DNA from: Anaerolineaceae bacterium UBA5404 | GTDB taxonomy: Bacteria; Chloroflexota; Anaerolineae; Anaerolineales; Anaerolineaceae | Length of the DNA stretch: 64,000 bases | Assembly: GCA_002409625.1 (NCBI GenBank) | Contig: DHNY01000013.1 | Coordinates: 34,009-98,008, forward strand | Direction: 5' to 3' | Position numbers and translations under genes: made by a program | In this document: piece after piece, positions 47,537 to 56,611 of the stretch | Layout: each line of letters begins with the position of its first letter | Position numbering within the stretch: position 1 is the stretch's first letter | Notes under the pieces: model-generated | The model's database searches: none | What the model was told of the DNA's origin: nothing | The model's input: the letters and a program-made list of their open reading frames with translations, nothing else

Positions 47537-47802
47537 CTCGTTGTCAAAATGCTTACCACATTATCAGCAATGCTCAAAATGCCACCGCTGACTTCAAGTG
47601 TTTTTTGCTCTGTGCCACTGGTGTAGGACAAGATGCCGTCTTCTGTGGCAGCCACCAGAGGCGCATGCCCGGGCAAAATGCCCAGCCAACCACCATCCGC
47701 AAGAAGCACACTTAGGCTACTCACGTTTTCCAGCACCACTGGTCCGCGCGCCATGCTGTGTATTTCTACCCGGAAGCCTTTTTCAGTCAGTTTAGGACTC
47801 AT
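47533..47802 (-). CDS. atpC: N-ATPase subunit epsilon, short form
   Basis: An 89-residue epsilon with only the N-terminal beta-sandwich (LADGGWLGILPGHAPLVAAT, VSGGILSIADNVVSIL). The C-terminal helical hairpin of ordinary epsilon (about 45 further residues) is absent. That hairpin inhibits ATP hydrolysis, so its absence suits an enzyme working as an ATP-driven ion pump. It overlaps atpD by 11 bases and atpQ by four. Confidence 0.88.
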   Translation of the reverse strand: MSPKLTEKGFRVEIHSMARGPVVLENVSSLSVLLADGGWLGILPGHAPLVAATEDGILSYTSGTEQKTLEVSGGILSIADNVVSILTTR

Positions 47803-49258
47803 CGCCTAAGCCAAATTCTTCCTGGTCTTCCAACAAAGCGCTGGCTTGCAAAACCTCAGCCTGCTTCAAAACGTCCGCGATGGTGCCAGTCATATAAAAA
47901 GCCTGCTCTGGCACATCGTCTAACTCACCGCTTAATATGCGCGCAAAACCTTGAATAGTTTCGTCCAAGGGCACAAAAGCACCCGGCTTGCCCGAAAATT
48001 CTTCTGCCACAATAAAAGGTTGGGTCAGGAAGCGTTGCACGCGTCGCGCACGAATGACCGTTTGTTGGTCCGCCAATGAAAGCTCTTCCATACCCAAAAT
48101 GGCAATCAGGTCTTGTAGCTCTTCGTAACGCGCTAAAGTTGCCTTGACTTGCATCGCCACACGGTAATGCTCTTGCCCCAGGTTTTCTGGAGTGAGCAGG
48201 TTTGAGCTGGACTGCAAGGGGTCAATCGCCGGATACAAGCCCAAAGCCACCAAACGCCTGGAAAGCACTGTGGTGGCGTCAAGATGCGAGAATGTCGCAG
48301 CCACAGCAGGGTCTGTAACATCATCCGCAGGAATATAAACAGCTTGCACCGAGGTAATACTGCCACTGCTGGTGGAGGTGATGCGCTCTTGCAAAACGCC
48401 CATTTCAGAGTCGAGCGTGCTTTGGTAGCCCATTTCACTGGGTAAACGTCCCAAAAGCGCCGAAACTTCAGAGCCAGCCTGGATGAAGCGGTAAATATTG
48501 TCAATAAAAATAAGAACCGGGCGTTGTTCTTCATCACGGAAATACTCCGCCATGGTCAAAGCCGTAAAAGGGATGCGCAAACGCGCGCCGGGCGGTTCGT
48601 TCATCTGTCCGAAGGCGAGGATAGTCGAATCCATCAAACCGGAGCGGTTCATATCCAGCCACATGTCGTTACCTTCGCGGCTGCGCTCTCCCACACCGGC
48701 AAAAAGCACAATACCCGAAGATTTAGTGATGGTGTTGTTCATCAATTCAAGCATCAAAACGGTTTTGCCAACACCCGCGCCGCCAAACAGCCCCACCTTT
48801 CCGCCTCTGGGATAAGGCGTGAGCAGGTCAATGGCTTTAATGCCGGTTACAATCATGCTTTTTGAGATCACCTGGTCTTGCATATCTGGTGGTTTGCGAT
48901 GAATCGGCATGGTTTGCTCAGGCTCAAAATCGCCCATACCGTCAATTGGCTTGCCCAGGACGTTAAAAAGGCGACCCAAAGTCTGCCTGCCCACCGGCAC
49001 TCTGATAGACGTTTCAAGATCAATAACCGGTAAACCACGACGCAGTCCAGCAGTACTCCCCATCGCAATGGCGCGCACCACGTTTGTGCCAACATGCTCC
49101 TGAATCTCCAGGATCAGGTTATCACCACTTCGGCGTTGCACCATCAAAGCATTATGAATGCTGGGAAGCTTGCCCGTTTCAAATTCAACGTCAACAACGA
49201 CACCTACGAGTCGGACGATGACACCTACATTTTTGTGTTCTGTTACAATTTTTTCCAC
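47792..49258 (-). CDS. atpD: N-ATPase catalytic subunit beta
   Basis: A 488-residue F1 beta subunit with VGVVVDVEF at the N-terminus, Walker A GGAGVGKT, GERSREGNDM, IFIDNIYRF and the VQAVYIPADDVTDPA motif. The frame is open to 49342, but that stretch holds a near-consensus promoter (TTGACA-17-CATAAT), so the upstream part cannot be translated from it. I chose the GTG at 49258, which gives an N-terminus of normal length; it lacks a strong Shine-Dalgarno sequence, so the exact start is uncertain. It is the first gene, as in other N-ATPase operons. Confidence 0.92.
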   Translation of the reverse strand: MEKIVTEHKNVGVIVRLVGVVVDVEFETGKLPSIHNALMVQRRSGDNLILEIQEHVGTNVVRAIAMGSTAGLRRGLPVIDLETSIRVPVGRQTLGRLFNVLGKPIDGMGDFEPEQTMPIHRKPPDMQDQVISKSMIVTGIKAIDLLTPYPRGGKVGLFGGAGVGKTVLMLELMNNTITKSSGIVLFAGVGERSREGNDMWLDMNRSGLMDSTILAFGQMNEPPGARLRIPFTALTMAEYFRDEEQRPVLIFIDNIYRFIQAGSEVSALLGRLPSEMGYQSTLDSEMGVLQERITSTSSGSITSVQAVYIPADDVTDPAVAATFSHLDATTVLSRRLVALGLYPAIDPLQSSSNLLTPENLGQEHYRVAMQVKATLARYEELQDLIAILGMEELSLADQQTVIRARRVQRFLTQPFIVAEEFSGKPGAFVPLDETIQGFARILSGELDDVPEQAFYMTGTIADVLKQAEVLQASALLEDQEEFGLGDES

Positions 49259-49313
49259 GATAATCCCAAAGTTAAGACCACAAACAAATCCACTGGCTTG
49301 CTTGTTTCTTAAA

Positions 49314-49342
49314 ATTATGCCGGAAAACGGGCATGTTGTCAA
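49314..49342 (-). promoter_or_regulatory. Sigma-70-type promoter of the N-ATPase operon
   Basis: TTGACA (49342-49337), a 17-base spacer, then CATAAT (49319-49314) on the minus strand. Transcription would start near 49307, about 50 nt before the chosen atpD start. The near-consensus form contrasts with the extended -10 promoters of most genes here. Confidence 0.75.
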
Positions 49343-49473
49343 TTAACTCGACAAAGGACTTGGGTTGATTTCATACTTTTCTTACATTTCATTGCTTGGC
49401 ACTTTATGAATGCCTAAATGGCTTAGGCACAAAAAATGCACCATATGGGATGAAATCATTTTGAGGAAGACTA

Positions 49474-50631
49474 ATGAGCATACCAAGCACTGAATTCAAA
49501 CCAGATCGTTTTCGAACCCAACCCCAAAGGCAGATTAGAAGCTATCTTGCTCAGGCGACTAAGCAGGAAACCAAAGGTTTTCTTGAAGCCCTGCGCCAGC
49601 GCGCGGCAATTAAGCCTTTAAGCTTCGTTTTCCAGGTTGCCCTTAGTTTGCTCTTTTTTATCCTTGGCTTGGCTTATGATACGCCTCTTTTACTCGCGCT
49701 TGCTGTCTTGGTTATGCCGGCTTACAAAGCATTGCTCAGCTTATCCCTCTCACCAGGTCTCAAATCTCTTCCTACGGCACTTGGGGCAGTTTTAGCCATT
49801 CTCTTAATGGCTTGCGCCTTTTTTGGCGGTGGCTACCTTGCCCAGGAACTCTACTTAGGACAAGCAAGTGCCGAGAGCCTGTCTCATTCTTTTATCCTCA
49901 ATCAAACCTTGCTTGAATGGATCGTCATCCTCGGCGCGGCTGTATTTTGCGCGGTTTGGTTTAGCTACAACAAATCCCTTGCCCGCATCAGCGCGATTAT
50001 CTTTAATCTTTTGGTCTTTATACCTTTTGGTTTTGCAGGCTGGCAATTTGGCAGTGATTCCATAAACAAAGCTTTACCTGCCATTGAAGTTGGCTTTTTG
50101 CGTTTGTTAGCGGTAGTGCTGATGATGACGCTCGTCTTTTGGATTCTGCGCATCAAACCCAGAGGCGCTCAAGGCTGGCTTATCTTGCTCGCGATGTGCG
50201 CTTTGTTTGGTGTCGCTCTTTACTTCAACCTGGGCGATGACCTCTCACCCAAAATTGAAGAACCTGGGGTTTACCAGGAAATTAAAGTTACCCCGGTCAA
50301 GCCAACCGAGCTGCCCATTGAGCCAAGCCCAACACTTGCCCCAACCGCAACATCAACGCCTCTGCCCAGCCCAACGCCAAAACCCAGCAACACGCCAATG
50401 CCCAGCCCGACCCCAGGCCCAGCTCAAGGCCGGGTGACACCCGAGGGCGGACTAAGATGCCGACAAGTGCCCTTTGGCTCTGTAACCTTGGAGATTCTTG
50501 AACAAAACGTGCTGGTTGAGCTGCTTGAGGGTCAATCCAACGTGGGTGACCGCGATTGGCAAAAAGTGCTCAGCCCCAATGGCGTGGAATGCTGGGTTGA
50601 TGTCCGATTTTTGGAAATTCAAAATCCTTAA
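49474..50631 (+). CDS. Multi-pass membrane protein with C-terminal SH3-like domain
   Basis: A 385-residue protein. A basic cytoplasmic N-terminus is followed by about seven helices between 48 and 255. Then comes a Pro/Thr/Ser linker (about 280-318) and a C-terminal SH3b-like domain (GGLRCRQVPFGSVTLEIL to VECWVDVRFLE) on the outer face. Such SH3b domains often bind cell-wall peptide. The membrane part is not recognised. GAGGAAG precedes the ATG. It is divergent from the N-ATPase operon and ends at a bidirectional terminator. Confidence 0.75.
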   Translation: MSIPSTEFKPDRFRTQPQRQIRSYLAQATKQETKGFLEALRQRAAIKPLSFVFQVALSLLFFILGLAYDTPLLLALAVLVMPAYKALLSLSLSPGLKSLPTALGAVLAILLMACAFFGGGYLAQELYLGQASAESLSHSFILNQTLLEWIVILGAAVFCAVWFSYNKSLARISAIIFNLLVFIPFGFAGWQFGSDSINKALPAIEVGFLRLLAVVLMMTLVFWILRIKPRGAQGWLILLAMCALFGVALYFNLGDDLSPKIEEPGVYQEIKVTPVKPTELPIEPSPTLAPTATSTPLPSPTPKPSNTPMPSPTPGPAQGRVTPEGGLRCRQVPFGSVTLEILEQNVLVELLEGQSNVGDRDWQKVLSPNGVECWVDVRFLEIQNP

Positions 50632-50651
50632 ACCATCGCCTTAGTCAATAA

Positions 50652-50674
50652 AAAAAGCCCGTCAGGGGCTTTTT
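50652..50674. terminator. Bidirectional intrinsic terminator
   Basis: AAAAAGCCC and GGGCTTTTT (50652-50660 with 50666-50674) flank a five-base loop, so a T tract follows the stem on either strand. It serves the membrane/SH3 gene and the convergent six-gene operon. Confidence 0.85.
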
Positions 50675-50698
50675 GATTCTATTAAACAGTAAGTGGAC

Positions 50699-51745
50699 TT
50701 ACTCTTGAATGAGATCTATGTTGTGAACGGAGGCATTAATCACCTGTTGATCCTCACACTCAACCACAACAACTTTGCTCTTAATTCCACTTGCGAAAAC
50801 CGCCGGCTCTTCAGGCAAAGCTTGCACGATACCCACCATACCGGTGTAAGGCTTGCCTCTCAAGCGCACTTTAACGCCCGGTTCAAGATTCACTTCTTCT
50901 TTGCCCAAACCCAAATCCGGCAGCTTTGCTTCAGGCATTATCAGGATGGGGTTTTCTTTTGGACCATTGATACTCGTTTCTCCCAAAAGATAAACCGTCT
51001 TTCCAAGCATCATCTCGAGCATATTCAAGCTAAGCGCATCCATATTCGCCTCGCCAAAACCAAGAAAACTCAACACAGCCGTATCACATTCATCAAGGGC
51101 TTTAAGTTGCTTAACAGACACACTTGGCAAAACCACACCCGCGGGTTTGAGGCGCAAAAGTCGCCTGATTTGACCACCGCTGGCAGTCTTTTTGAAAGCG
51201 ACGATCTTATCCTTTACCGAAGCGCTGGCAATGCCCAGCCCTTTCTTTTCCAGTTCGTCCCAAAACACCAGTTCGCCCTTGGCTGATTTACCATTAGCCC
51301 ATACAGCTTCAATAACAGAACCAGTAAGCGCGATTTTAGCCCCAGAGCCATCCAAAAGTTCAGCCACAATACCTGGCACGGGTGAAAGCAATTGCCTTTT
51401 TTGCATGCCAATCGCCAGGGTTATGCGCCCCTCTCTCAAAGAAACCACTTTTCCACTGCCTGGAGATCTAAATAACTGGGTGATGAAGCCATCTTTTTGG
51501 GCTAGCACATCGCCTTTTGCCAAAACATCACCAACCAAACGCTTAACCATCCCCTCAGCTTGCTCTGGACTAACTTTAAAATGACTGGGGATATCGATCA
51601 TCTCAAAGCGCTCTGGCTGGCTCAACTCGGCAATCACGGTGCCAAAATCCACCGTTTCGCCAGCGCGCACTTTCAGATTCCCAGGTGCTGGCAGACAAAC
51701 GCACCGGGTAACAGCCTGATTCTTTGCAATAAGCACGCGTTTCAT
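50699..51745 (-). CDS. Barrel-sandwich/KOW-like protein, last gene of six-gene operon
   Basis: A 348-residue soluble protein I cannot name. The N-terminal half has repeated short beta segments with glycines (PAPGNLKVRAGETVDFGTVIA; GDVLAQKDGFITQLFRSPGSGKVVS; LLSPVPGIVAELLDGSG) like the barrel-sandwich folds of lipoyl carriers or RnfC, without a carrier lysine. The C-terminal 60 residues (EPGVKVRLRGKPYTGMVGIV) resemble a KOW motif. ATG at 51745 follows the previous stop codon by one base and has AGGTGG upstream. It terminates at the shared hairpin near 50660. Confidence 0.6.
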   Translation of the reverse strand: MKRVLIAKNQAVTRCVCLPAPGNLKVRAGETVDFGTVIAELSQPERFEMIDIPSHFKVSPEQAEGMVKRLVGDVLAKGDVLAQKDGFITQLFRSPGSGKVVSLREGRITLAIGMQKRQLLSPVPGIVAELLDGSGAKIALTGSVIEAVWANGKSAKGELVFWDELEKKGLGIASASVKDKIVAFKKTASGGQIRRLLRLKPAGVVLPSVSVKQLKALDECDTAVLSFLGFGEANMDALSLNMLEMMLGKTVYLLGETSINGPKENPILIMPEAKLPDLGLGKEEVNLEPGVKVRLRGKPYTGMVGIVQALPEEPAVFASGIKSKVVVVECEDQQVINASVHNIDLIQE

Positions 51746-51746
51746 A

Positions 51747-53465
51747 TCAGCCACCTAGCTCCCAAAGCCAATCGCGCCATTTTTTGGCGCGCGTTTCGGG
51801 GTTCTCAGAGATACTGATTGGACGTTCACGCGCGTCTATCACCAAGCCTAGTTCCGCGTTGGGCACGGTAATCCAACCGCCCAAACCAGGCATACCCATT
51901 CCAAGGTCGGTTCTGGCACTTGGCGCAAGGTAAACACGCAGGTCTTCTTTACCCGCTGTTTCAATTTTGAGTAATTGCCCGCGAGAAACCTGATGGTAGG
52001 CACGGGCCTCCTCTTCGCCCAACACCATTTCAAGGTCCAGCAAGGAGCTTTCTTCGTAATCCTGACTGCTCAGGCTAACTACCGAAGCAAGGTTTCTAAA
52101 GCTTTCCAGCTCGAGCATCTGCACCACCAGAAGCGGTTCTTTTTCAGCTAAGGCTCCCAAGGCGACCAGGATTTGTTTTTCGTCCAAGGCAAAGGTGCTG
52201 ATGCTATGTGGCAAAAGCCCATCCAGCGCAACCGCCAAAATCTGATGCGGTTCAAGGTCCTGGCTCAAACGAGAGCCACTTAAGATAATGGGGTCACAAG
52301 CTTCTTTTAAGCCAGCAGTATCATCAAACTTAAACCCTGGGAAAACCGCTTTCATGGCACACAAACCACGCCACAAGTTCGCCCGCGACCAGGCTTGCTC
52401 AACCGCAAAGTCAGAAATAGTCACCGCGAGTTGCTGTGGGAAAAGCTTTTTGTTATGCAAATATTCAGCCACTTCGAGGCTGGATAAGTTTTGTGAACAG
52501 TAGAATTGTGTCTTTAAAAGGGTGTCATCATCAATGGCATTGGGATGGCTAGTCGCCATCAGCCCATCTTCATTTGCCAAAAGGAGCGTTGTTTTCTCTT
52601 CTGAAAGGTCAGCCAGCAAAACCGATTTTCCTGCCTTTCCGAGCTTTGCGACAAACCGCGCCATACGCCCTAAAGCAAAGCTGGCAGGCATAAGTGGGGT
52701 TCTTAGCTGGGCGCGCAACTCGCGCAATTGAGGGTATTGTTGGAGGCGCACGCGTTCATAGGCATTGAGCATCGCTTTCCATGCCACGCTAAGGTCTTCT
52801 TGCCCCTCGGCGTTGCGCAAATTGGGCGCAAGATGAAAATCATCCCCGGCTTCAATTTCGATGCGCGCGTAATCAGCCAAGATCTGGTTGCCAGCATAAA
52901 CGATTTGAGGTTGAATTGATTTGGGCATGATGTGATAGAACAACCGCGTGTTTTCAATCGCATTGCGCAAAGCACGACTAGCCCCTTCTTCAGAGCCACC
53001 CGCAATCACCAACATTTCAATATCCGCATTACTCAAAGCCTGGAGTTGCTGGCTTTGGCTCAAGGGGTCTTGCAGACGCATTTCCAGCACCACTTCAGCG
53101 TCAAAGAGGCTTACCAAACGACGCAAAGAAGAGAGAGAATAAGCTTCTGAAATGCCAATCAATGCCACCCGAATCGGTCTTGCCGCAGAAAAGCTAAAGC
53201 CAATCGCATTTAAGCCATCTGTACCATCAAAGCCGGTATGAATGACCCTATGGTCCTTATCCAGGAATGTGGTGCCACTTTCAGTTTCCAGTGTTTGCAA
53301 CATTTCCCGAAAAGCCGGCATAAGGCTGTCTGGATCCCGCAAGTCAAAATCCTGGGAAGCTGCACCACACAAGGAATAAAGACCGGTTTGTTTTTCAAAA
53401 AGCAAGCTATTAAGCTGGTTTGTATTGAGGTTTAAGCTAAGAAAATGGCTCACTGTATCCCTCAA
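51747..53465 (-). CDS. GlmL/MutL-like ASKHA-fold protein
   Basis: A 572-residue soluble protein with features of the GlmL/MutL (glutamate mutase-associated) family: IAGGSEEGASRALRNAIEN, the phosphate-loop-like VLLADLSEEKTTLLLANEDG, DPIILSGSRLSQ and LPHSISTFALDEKQILVALGALA. These suggest a sugar-kinase/Hsp70-type nucleotide-binding fold. No glutamate mutase genes are nearby, and its operon partners are membrane proteins, so the name should not be taken as its function. Its start overlaps the previous gene by four bases. Confidence 0.62.
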   Translation of the reverse strand: MRDTVSHFLSLNLNTNQLNSLLFEKQTGLYSLCGAASQDFDLRDPDSLMPAFREMLQTLETESGTTFLDKDHRVIHTGFDGTDGLNAIGFSFSAARPIRVALIGISEAYSLSSLRRLVSLFDAEVVLEMRLQDPLSQSQQLQALSNADIEMLVIAGGSEEGASRALRNAIENTRLFYHIMPKSIQPQIVYAGNQILADYARIEIEAGDDFHLAPNLRNAEGQEDLSVAWKAMLNAYERVRLQQYPQLRELRAQLRTPLMPASFALGRMARFVAKLGKAGKSVLLADLSEEKTTLLLANEDGLMATSHPNAIDDDTLLKTQFYCSQNLSSLEVAEYLHNKKLFPQQLAVTISDFAVEQAWSRANLWRGLCAMKAVFPGFKFDDTAGLKEACDPIILSGSRLSQDLEPHQILAVALDGLLPHSISTFALDEKQILVALGALAEKEPLLVVQMLELESFRNLASVVSLSSQDYEESSLLDLEMVLGEEEARAYHQVSRGQLLKIETAGKEDLRVYLAPSARTDLGMGMPGLGGWITVPNAELGLVIDARERPISISENPETRAKKWRDWLWELGG

Positions 53466-54145
53466 CCTGCAAATAAATGGCTAAAAAAGTCAACAATGGC
53501 GCTCAAATTGCCAATCAATGCAATCAGAGCTGAGCTAAGAATGCCCACAAACAAAGCCCCAAAAGTGACTCCTAAAAAGACCTGACCAACTTTTGAAACG
53601 CCTTTCAAAAGGGGTGAGCTGGGACTCTTGTGGCTGATTTTTCTTTGGCGGTCTTCAAAAAAGGTTAAAACTGCCACCACACCAATTAAAATGGCGATAC
53701 CTTCCACCAATCCCCACCAGCGAATAGCGCTCCAACCTGCCACAATGCCAGGTGAAAACCAATAAAAAATGCTCAATACTTGAGGTGCCAATGTACCGCG
53801 ACTGATTCCCATCAGTGCCATAGCTGTCATAACACCCACCAAAAAAGCCAAGGGGATTCTGCCCATGCGGCTGCCACGCTTGAAAAGCATCAACACCAGC
53901 AGTATGGATAAGAGCAAGGGTACCAGCGCTAAATAAAAAGCCTGCGTTCCCGGTTGCGTCAAAGGACTAATCAGCATGGGTAAAATGACCGAGCGGATGA
54001 TTAAGAGCGTTGCAAAGCCTGAACTTACACCAACCAAAAGGTAGAGGGCTATGCCAAAAAAGACATTGTCCTTAATCAGATAACTAAAGACCATGACCGT
54101 CAAAGCCAAGCCAATGATTCCCAGCACCAAATCAGGTAGGCTCAT
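53462..54145 (-). CDS. Hypothetical multi-pass membrane protein
   Basis: A 227-residue protein with about seven hydrophobic segments, a basic loop (KRGSRMGR) between the third and fourth and another (EDRQRKISHKSPSSP) before the last pair. I do not recognise the family. It overlaps both neighbours by four bases in the six-gene operon and is probably a subunit of the same membrane assembly. Confidence 0.65.
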   Translation of the reverse strand: MSLPDLVLGIIGLALTVMVFSYLIKDNVFFGIALYLLVGVSSGFATLLIIRSVILPMLISPLTQPGTQAFYLALVPLLLSILLVLMLFKRGSRMGRIPLAFLVGVMTAMALMGISRGTLAPQVLSIFYWFSPGIVAGWSAIRWWGLVEGIAILIGVVAVLTFFEDRQRKISHKSPSSPLLKGVSKVGQVFLGVTFGALFVGILSSALIALIGNLSAIVDFFSHLFAG

Positions 54146-56004
54146 GCTTGTCCTCCCGTTTCTGGTTTTGGCTGTTCATCGCTTCCAGGTCTAAGCAAAA
54201 AACCGAGTATCAACAATAAAATCATCAAAATAAGACCAACATGAAACACGCTTTGATGAATGCCAGCATAGCTACCCGCGCCTGCAAGTCCTTGCATCCC
54301 GCTTAGATAAGCCAGGATTTGGCCACTATCGAAGTAGGGTTGAATGGCAACCGCCTCTTTTTGGCTTATGATGGCAAAGGTGTTTATGGAGGGTTGGTTT
54401 ACGGCAACTTGCTCCAACCAGCCACGAACGCTTAAGGAGGAATCCGTAACAAGCAAGACATAATCAAAGTCGTCAAACTTTGGCATGCCCTCTTTTAAAA
54501 CCTTTTGCTCTTCAAGTTCTGTTTGATCATCTGGCTTGATCGCCAGGTTAAGCATCGCATATTGCCCACCTGACAAAAACACAGGTGCTGGTGGGTTTTT
54601 TAGGTCAGCTTTTTCAAACAAGCTCTCCGCCAGCCATAAGCCATCCATTCGCAAGGTCATCGCTTGCCAGGACAAGCCTTTATCCTCCAAAGCCTGTATC
54701 ACCGGCGCGGTGAGGGCTTCGAGTTCAGTGGCACTTGCCGCGGAATAAGACATCACCAGCAAAAGGCTTTTGTTGGCATCCATTGCATCCAAATGCAAAG
54801 TAAAACGCTCTTGGGGCACGCTGATGGGCGTTTTATGACTCATATTTTTGGGTATAAAGATAATTGAAAACAGCAGAACCAAAATAAACGCCAAACCGAT
54901 AATTAAGCGCGAGTGGTTCCTTTTTTTGGTTTTGATTTCGCCACTACTGGGCAAAGGTCGCCCTTCTTCACTAATTAAGGCTTTTAAAAGCGCAACTTTT
55001 TCATGTTGCCCTCTCAGGATAACCAGGTCCTGCAAGATGGCTTCTTTTTCGGCGTCCCGGGATGCTTTTTTCCTGGCTGGTGGGCTTTGATCGCTTTGAG
55101 CCAATAAAGCTTCAACCGCTTTGGTGTCAAAAACCTCATCCGGATCCAGTTTAGGCTCGCCCATCATCACAAAGCCGGTTTCCTCAGGCGAGTTATCCAA
55201 GGCTTCGTCAATGGGTGCAGGGCTTACTTTACTTTTGCGCGACTGTGCTTCAGCTGTGGTTAAATCTTCATAGTCTTCCGGGATGTTGTGTTCGATGTCT
55301 GGCTCAAAATCATCCTCTTCGGGCTCATCGGTATCGTCTTCCGCCGTTTGCTCATTCATATGATTGGGCACATAGTCGTCGCCTAATTCACGTCGCCTGA
55401 GTTCCTCGAGCTCTTCTTCGGTCCACTCATCCTCGGTTTTTAGCTCCTCAACACCTTCATCCGCATCGGGATGCAAAGCGCGTATTCGCCTCAACCATTC
55501 CGGAACACCCTGCTCATCCAATGGGCTGGGTTGCAGACGTTCAGCTTGTTTGGCTTTTTCGCGTTCTGCTTTCTCACGGATTTCATCCAGCCAAGCCTGA
55601 TACTGGCTTTCAGCATCGCCCTTTTCGTCGCTCTCCAGCCGTTCTTGCAATGCTGAAAGGCCTTTGGTGAGCAAACCTGAGGCATCGTCTTCGGCACGCA
55701 CACGTTCACGCACACGTTCCAACCAATCAGGAGACTGGCTTCCATCCTCATCGGTTGCTTTCTTTTCAGCTGAAGAATCCCTTGAAGGGGAATCGTCATC
55801 GCTTTGTGGCGTGGATTGCATCTCATCAAAGATAAAAGGTAAGGCGGCAATTGGCTCTTCGTTGCTGCTCTCAGGCGTTTCTATTTGCCCATCAAAATGA
55901 AATAAATCTTCCATGGCTGTGCCACAATGCACACAATGGGTCATATGTGCCAGATTATCTTTGCCGCATTTCGGGCATTTTTGCATATTTAAGCCATCAG
56001 TCAT
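54142..56004 (-). CDS. Zinc-ribbon, acidic, two-TM protein
   Basis: A 620-residue protein. The N-terminal zinc ribbon has CPKCG and CVHCG with 10 residues between. A long acidic, predicted disordered region (about 50-330) contains a duplicated motif: PDWLERVRERV and PEWLRRIRAL. A membrane helix near 365-388 leads to an outer domain of about 190 residues, and a second helix (LILMILLLILGFLL) ends the protein. The repeated WL(E/R)R(V/I)R motifs look like short docking sites. The ATG at 56004 overlaps the previous gene by eight bases (ATGACTGA). I do not recognise the family. Confidence 0.65.
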   Translation of the reverse strand: MTDGLNMQKCPKCGKDNLAHMTHCVHCGTAMEDLFHFDGQIETPESSNEEPIAALPFIFDEMQSTPQSDDDSPSRDSSAEKKATDEDGSQSPDWLERVRERVRAEDDASGLLTKGLSALQERLESDEKGDAESQYQAWLDEIREKAEREKAKQAERLQPSPLDEQGVPEWLRRIRALHPDADEGVEELKTEDEWTEEELEELRRRELGDDYVPNHMNEQTAEDDTDEPEEDDFEPDIEHNIPEDYEDLTTAEAQSRKSKVSPAPIDEALDNSPEETGFVMMGEPKLDPDEVFDTKAVEALLAQSDQSPPARKKASRDAEKEAILQDLVILRGQHEKVALLKALISEEGRPLPSSGEIKTKKRNHSRLIIGLAFILVLLFSIIFIPKNMSHKTPISVPQERFTLHLDAMDANKSLLLVMSYSAASATELEALTAPVIQALEDKGLSWQAMTLRMDGLWLAESLFEKADLKNPPAPVFLSGGQYAMLNLAIKPDDQTELEEQKVLKEGMPKFDDFDYVLLVTDSSLSVRGWLEQVAVNQPSINTFAIISQKEAVAIQPYFDSGQILAYLSGMQGLAGAGSYAGIHQSVFHVGLILMILLLILGFLLRPGSDEQPKPETGGQA

Positions 56005-56611
56005 CGTATGGCCTTTCCGCGCCAATCAAAACGCGCATTCCCATCAGAATTGCACCCAACGCAACGCCAATTAACAAACCACGCGCGCCAATCATGGGCA
56101 ATCCCTCAATCGCGCGGATTACTTGTTTTAGTGGCGCGTAGTCAATGGCTTGCACAAGGCCTAAGCCAAGAATAAGAAAAATAAAAGCGCTGATAGTAAA
56201 AGAAATCGTGAGCGCGTTCCAACCACGTTCGCGCAAGAATTTGATGCTCATGCTTGCCATCACAATGGCCACTAAACCCAAAAGCGCGGTTTCGAGCGGG
56301 CGCAAAATGCCCGCAATCCATTTGAGATAGGCGGGATTGTCAATTCCAGCCAGGAAGCCGGCAATCAAAGTAAACAAAAAGGCAAACACTGCCACCAGGC
56401 TATAAATAAAACCCTGGCGACCGCTGGTAATATAGCCAATATGGGTGATTAAAAGCCGCGCCAAAACAACCAAAAGAGCAACGCTGGAAAGCACAATAGC
56501 CCAATTGAGCACCACGCTCAACCAGCCACTCAGGCTTTCCTTAAAAAAGATGCCAACGATGACAAAAAGAGCCGAGCTGATTGCAACAATGAGCGGCAGG
56601 ATTTTTTTCAC
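55997..56611 (-). CDS. Hypothetical six-helix membrane protein
   Basis: A 204-residue protein that is almost wholly hydrophobic, with six predicted helices and short basic loops. I see no catalytic motif. It overlaps the upstream gene by four bases and the zinc-ribbon gene by eight, so it is translationally coupled to both. Confidence 0.65.
   Translation of the reverse strand: MKKILPLIVAISSALFVIVGIFFKESLSGWLSVVLNWAIVLSSVALLVVLARLLITHIGYITSGRQGFIYSLVAVFAFLFTLIAGFLAGIDNPAYLKWIAGILRPLETALLGLVAIVMASMSIKFLRERGWNALTISFTISAFIFLILGLGLVQAIDYAPLKQVIRAIEGLPMIGARGLLIGVALGAILMGMRVLIGAERPYDD

Noticed and set aside
49259..49342. Extension of atpD to a TTG at 49342
   Set aside because: The segment contains TTGACA-17-CATAAT on the coding strand and encodes nothing conserved; a promoter there excludes translation from that TTG.
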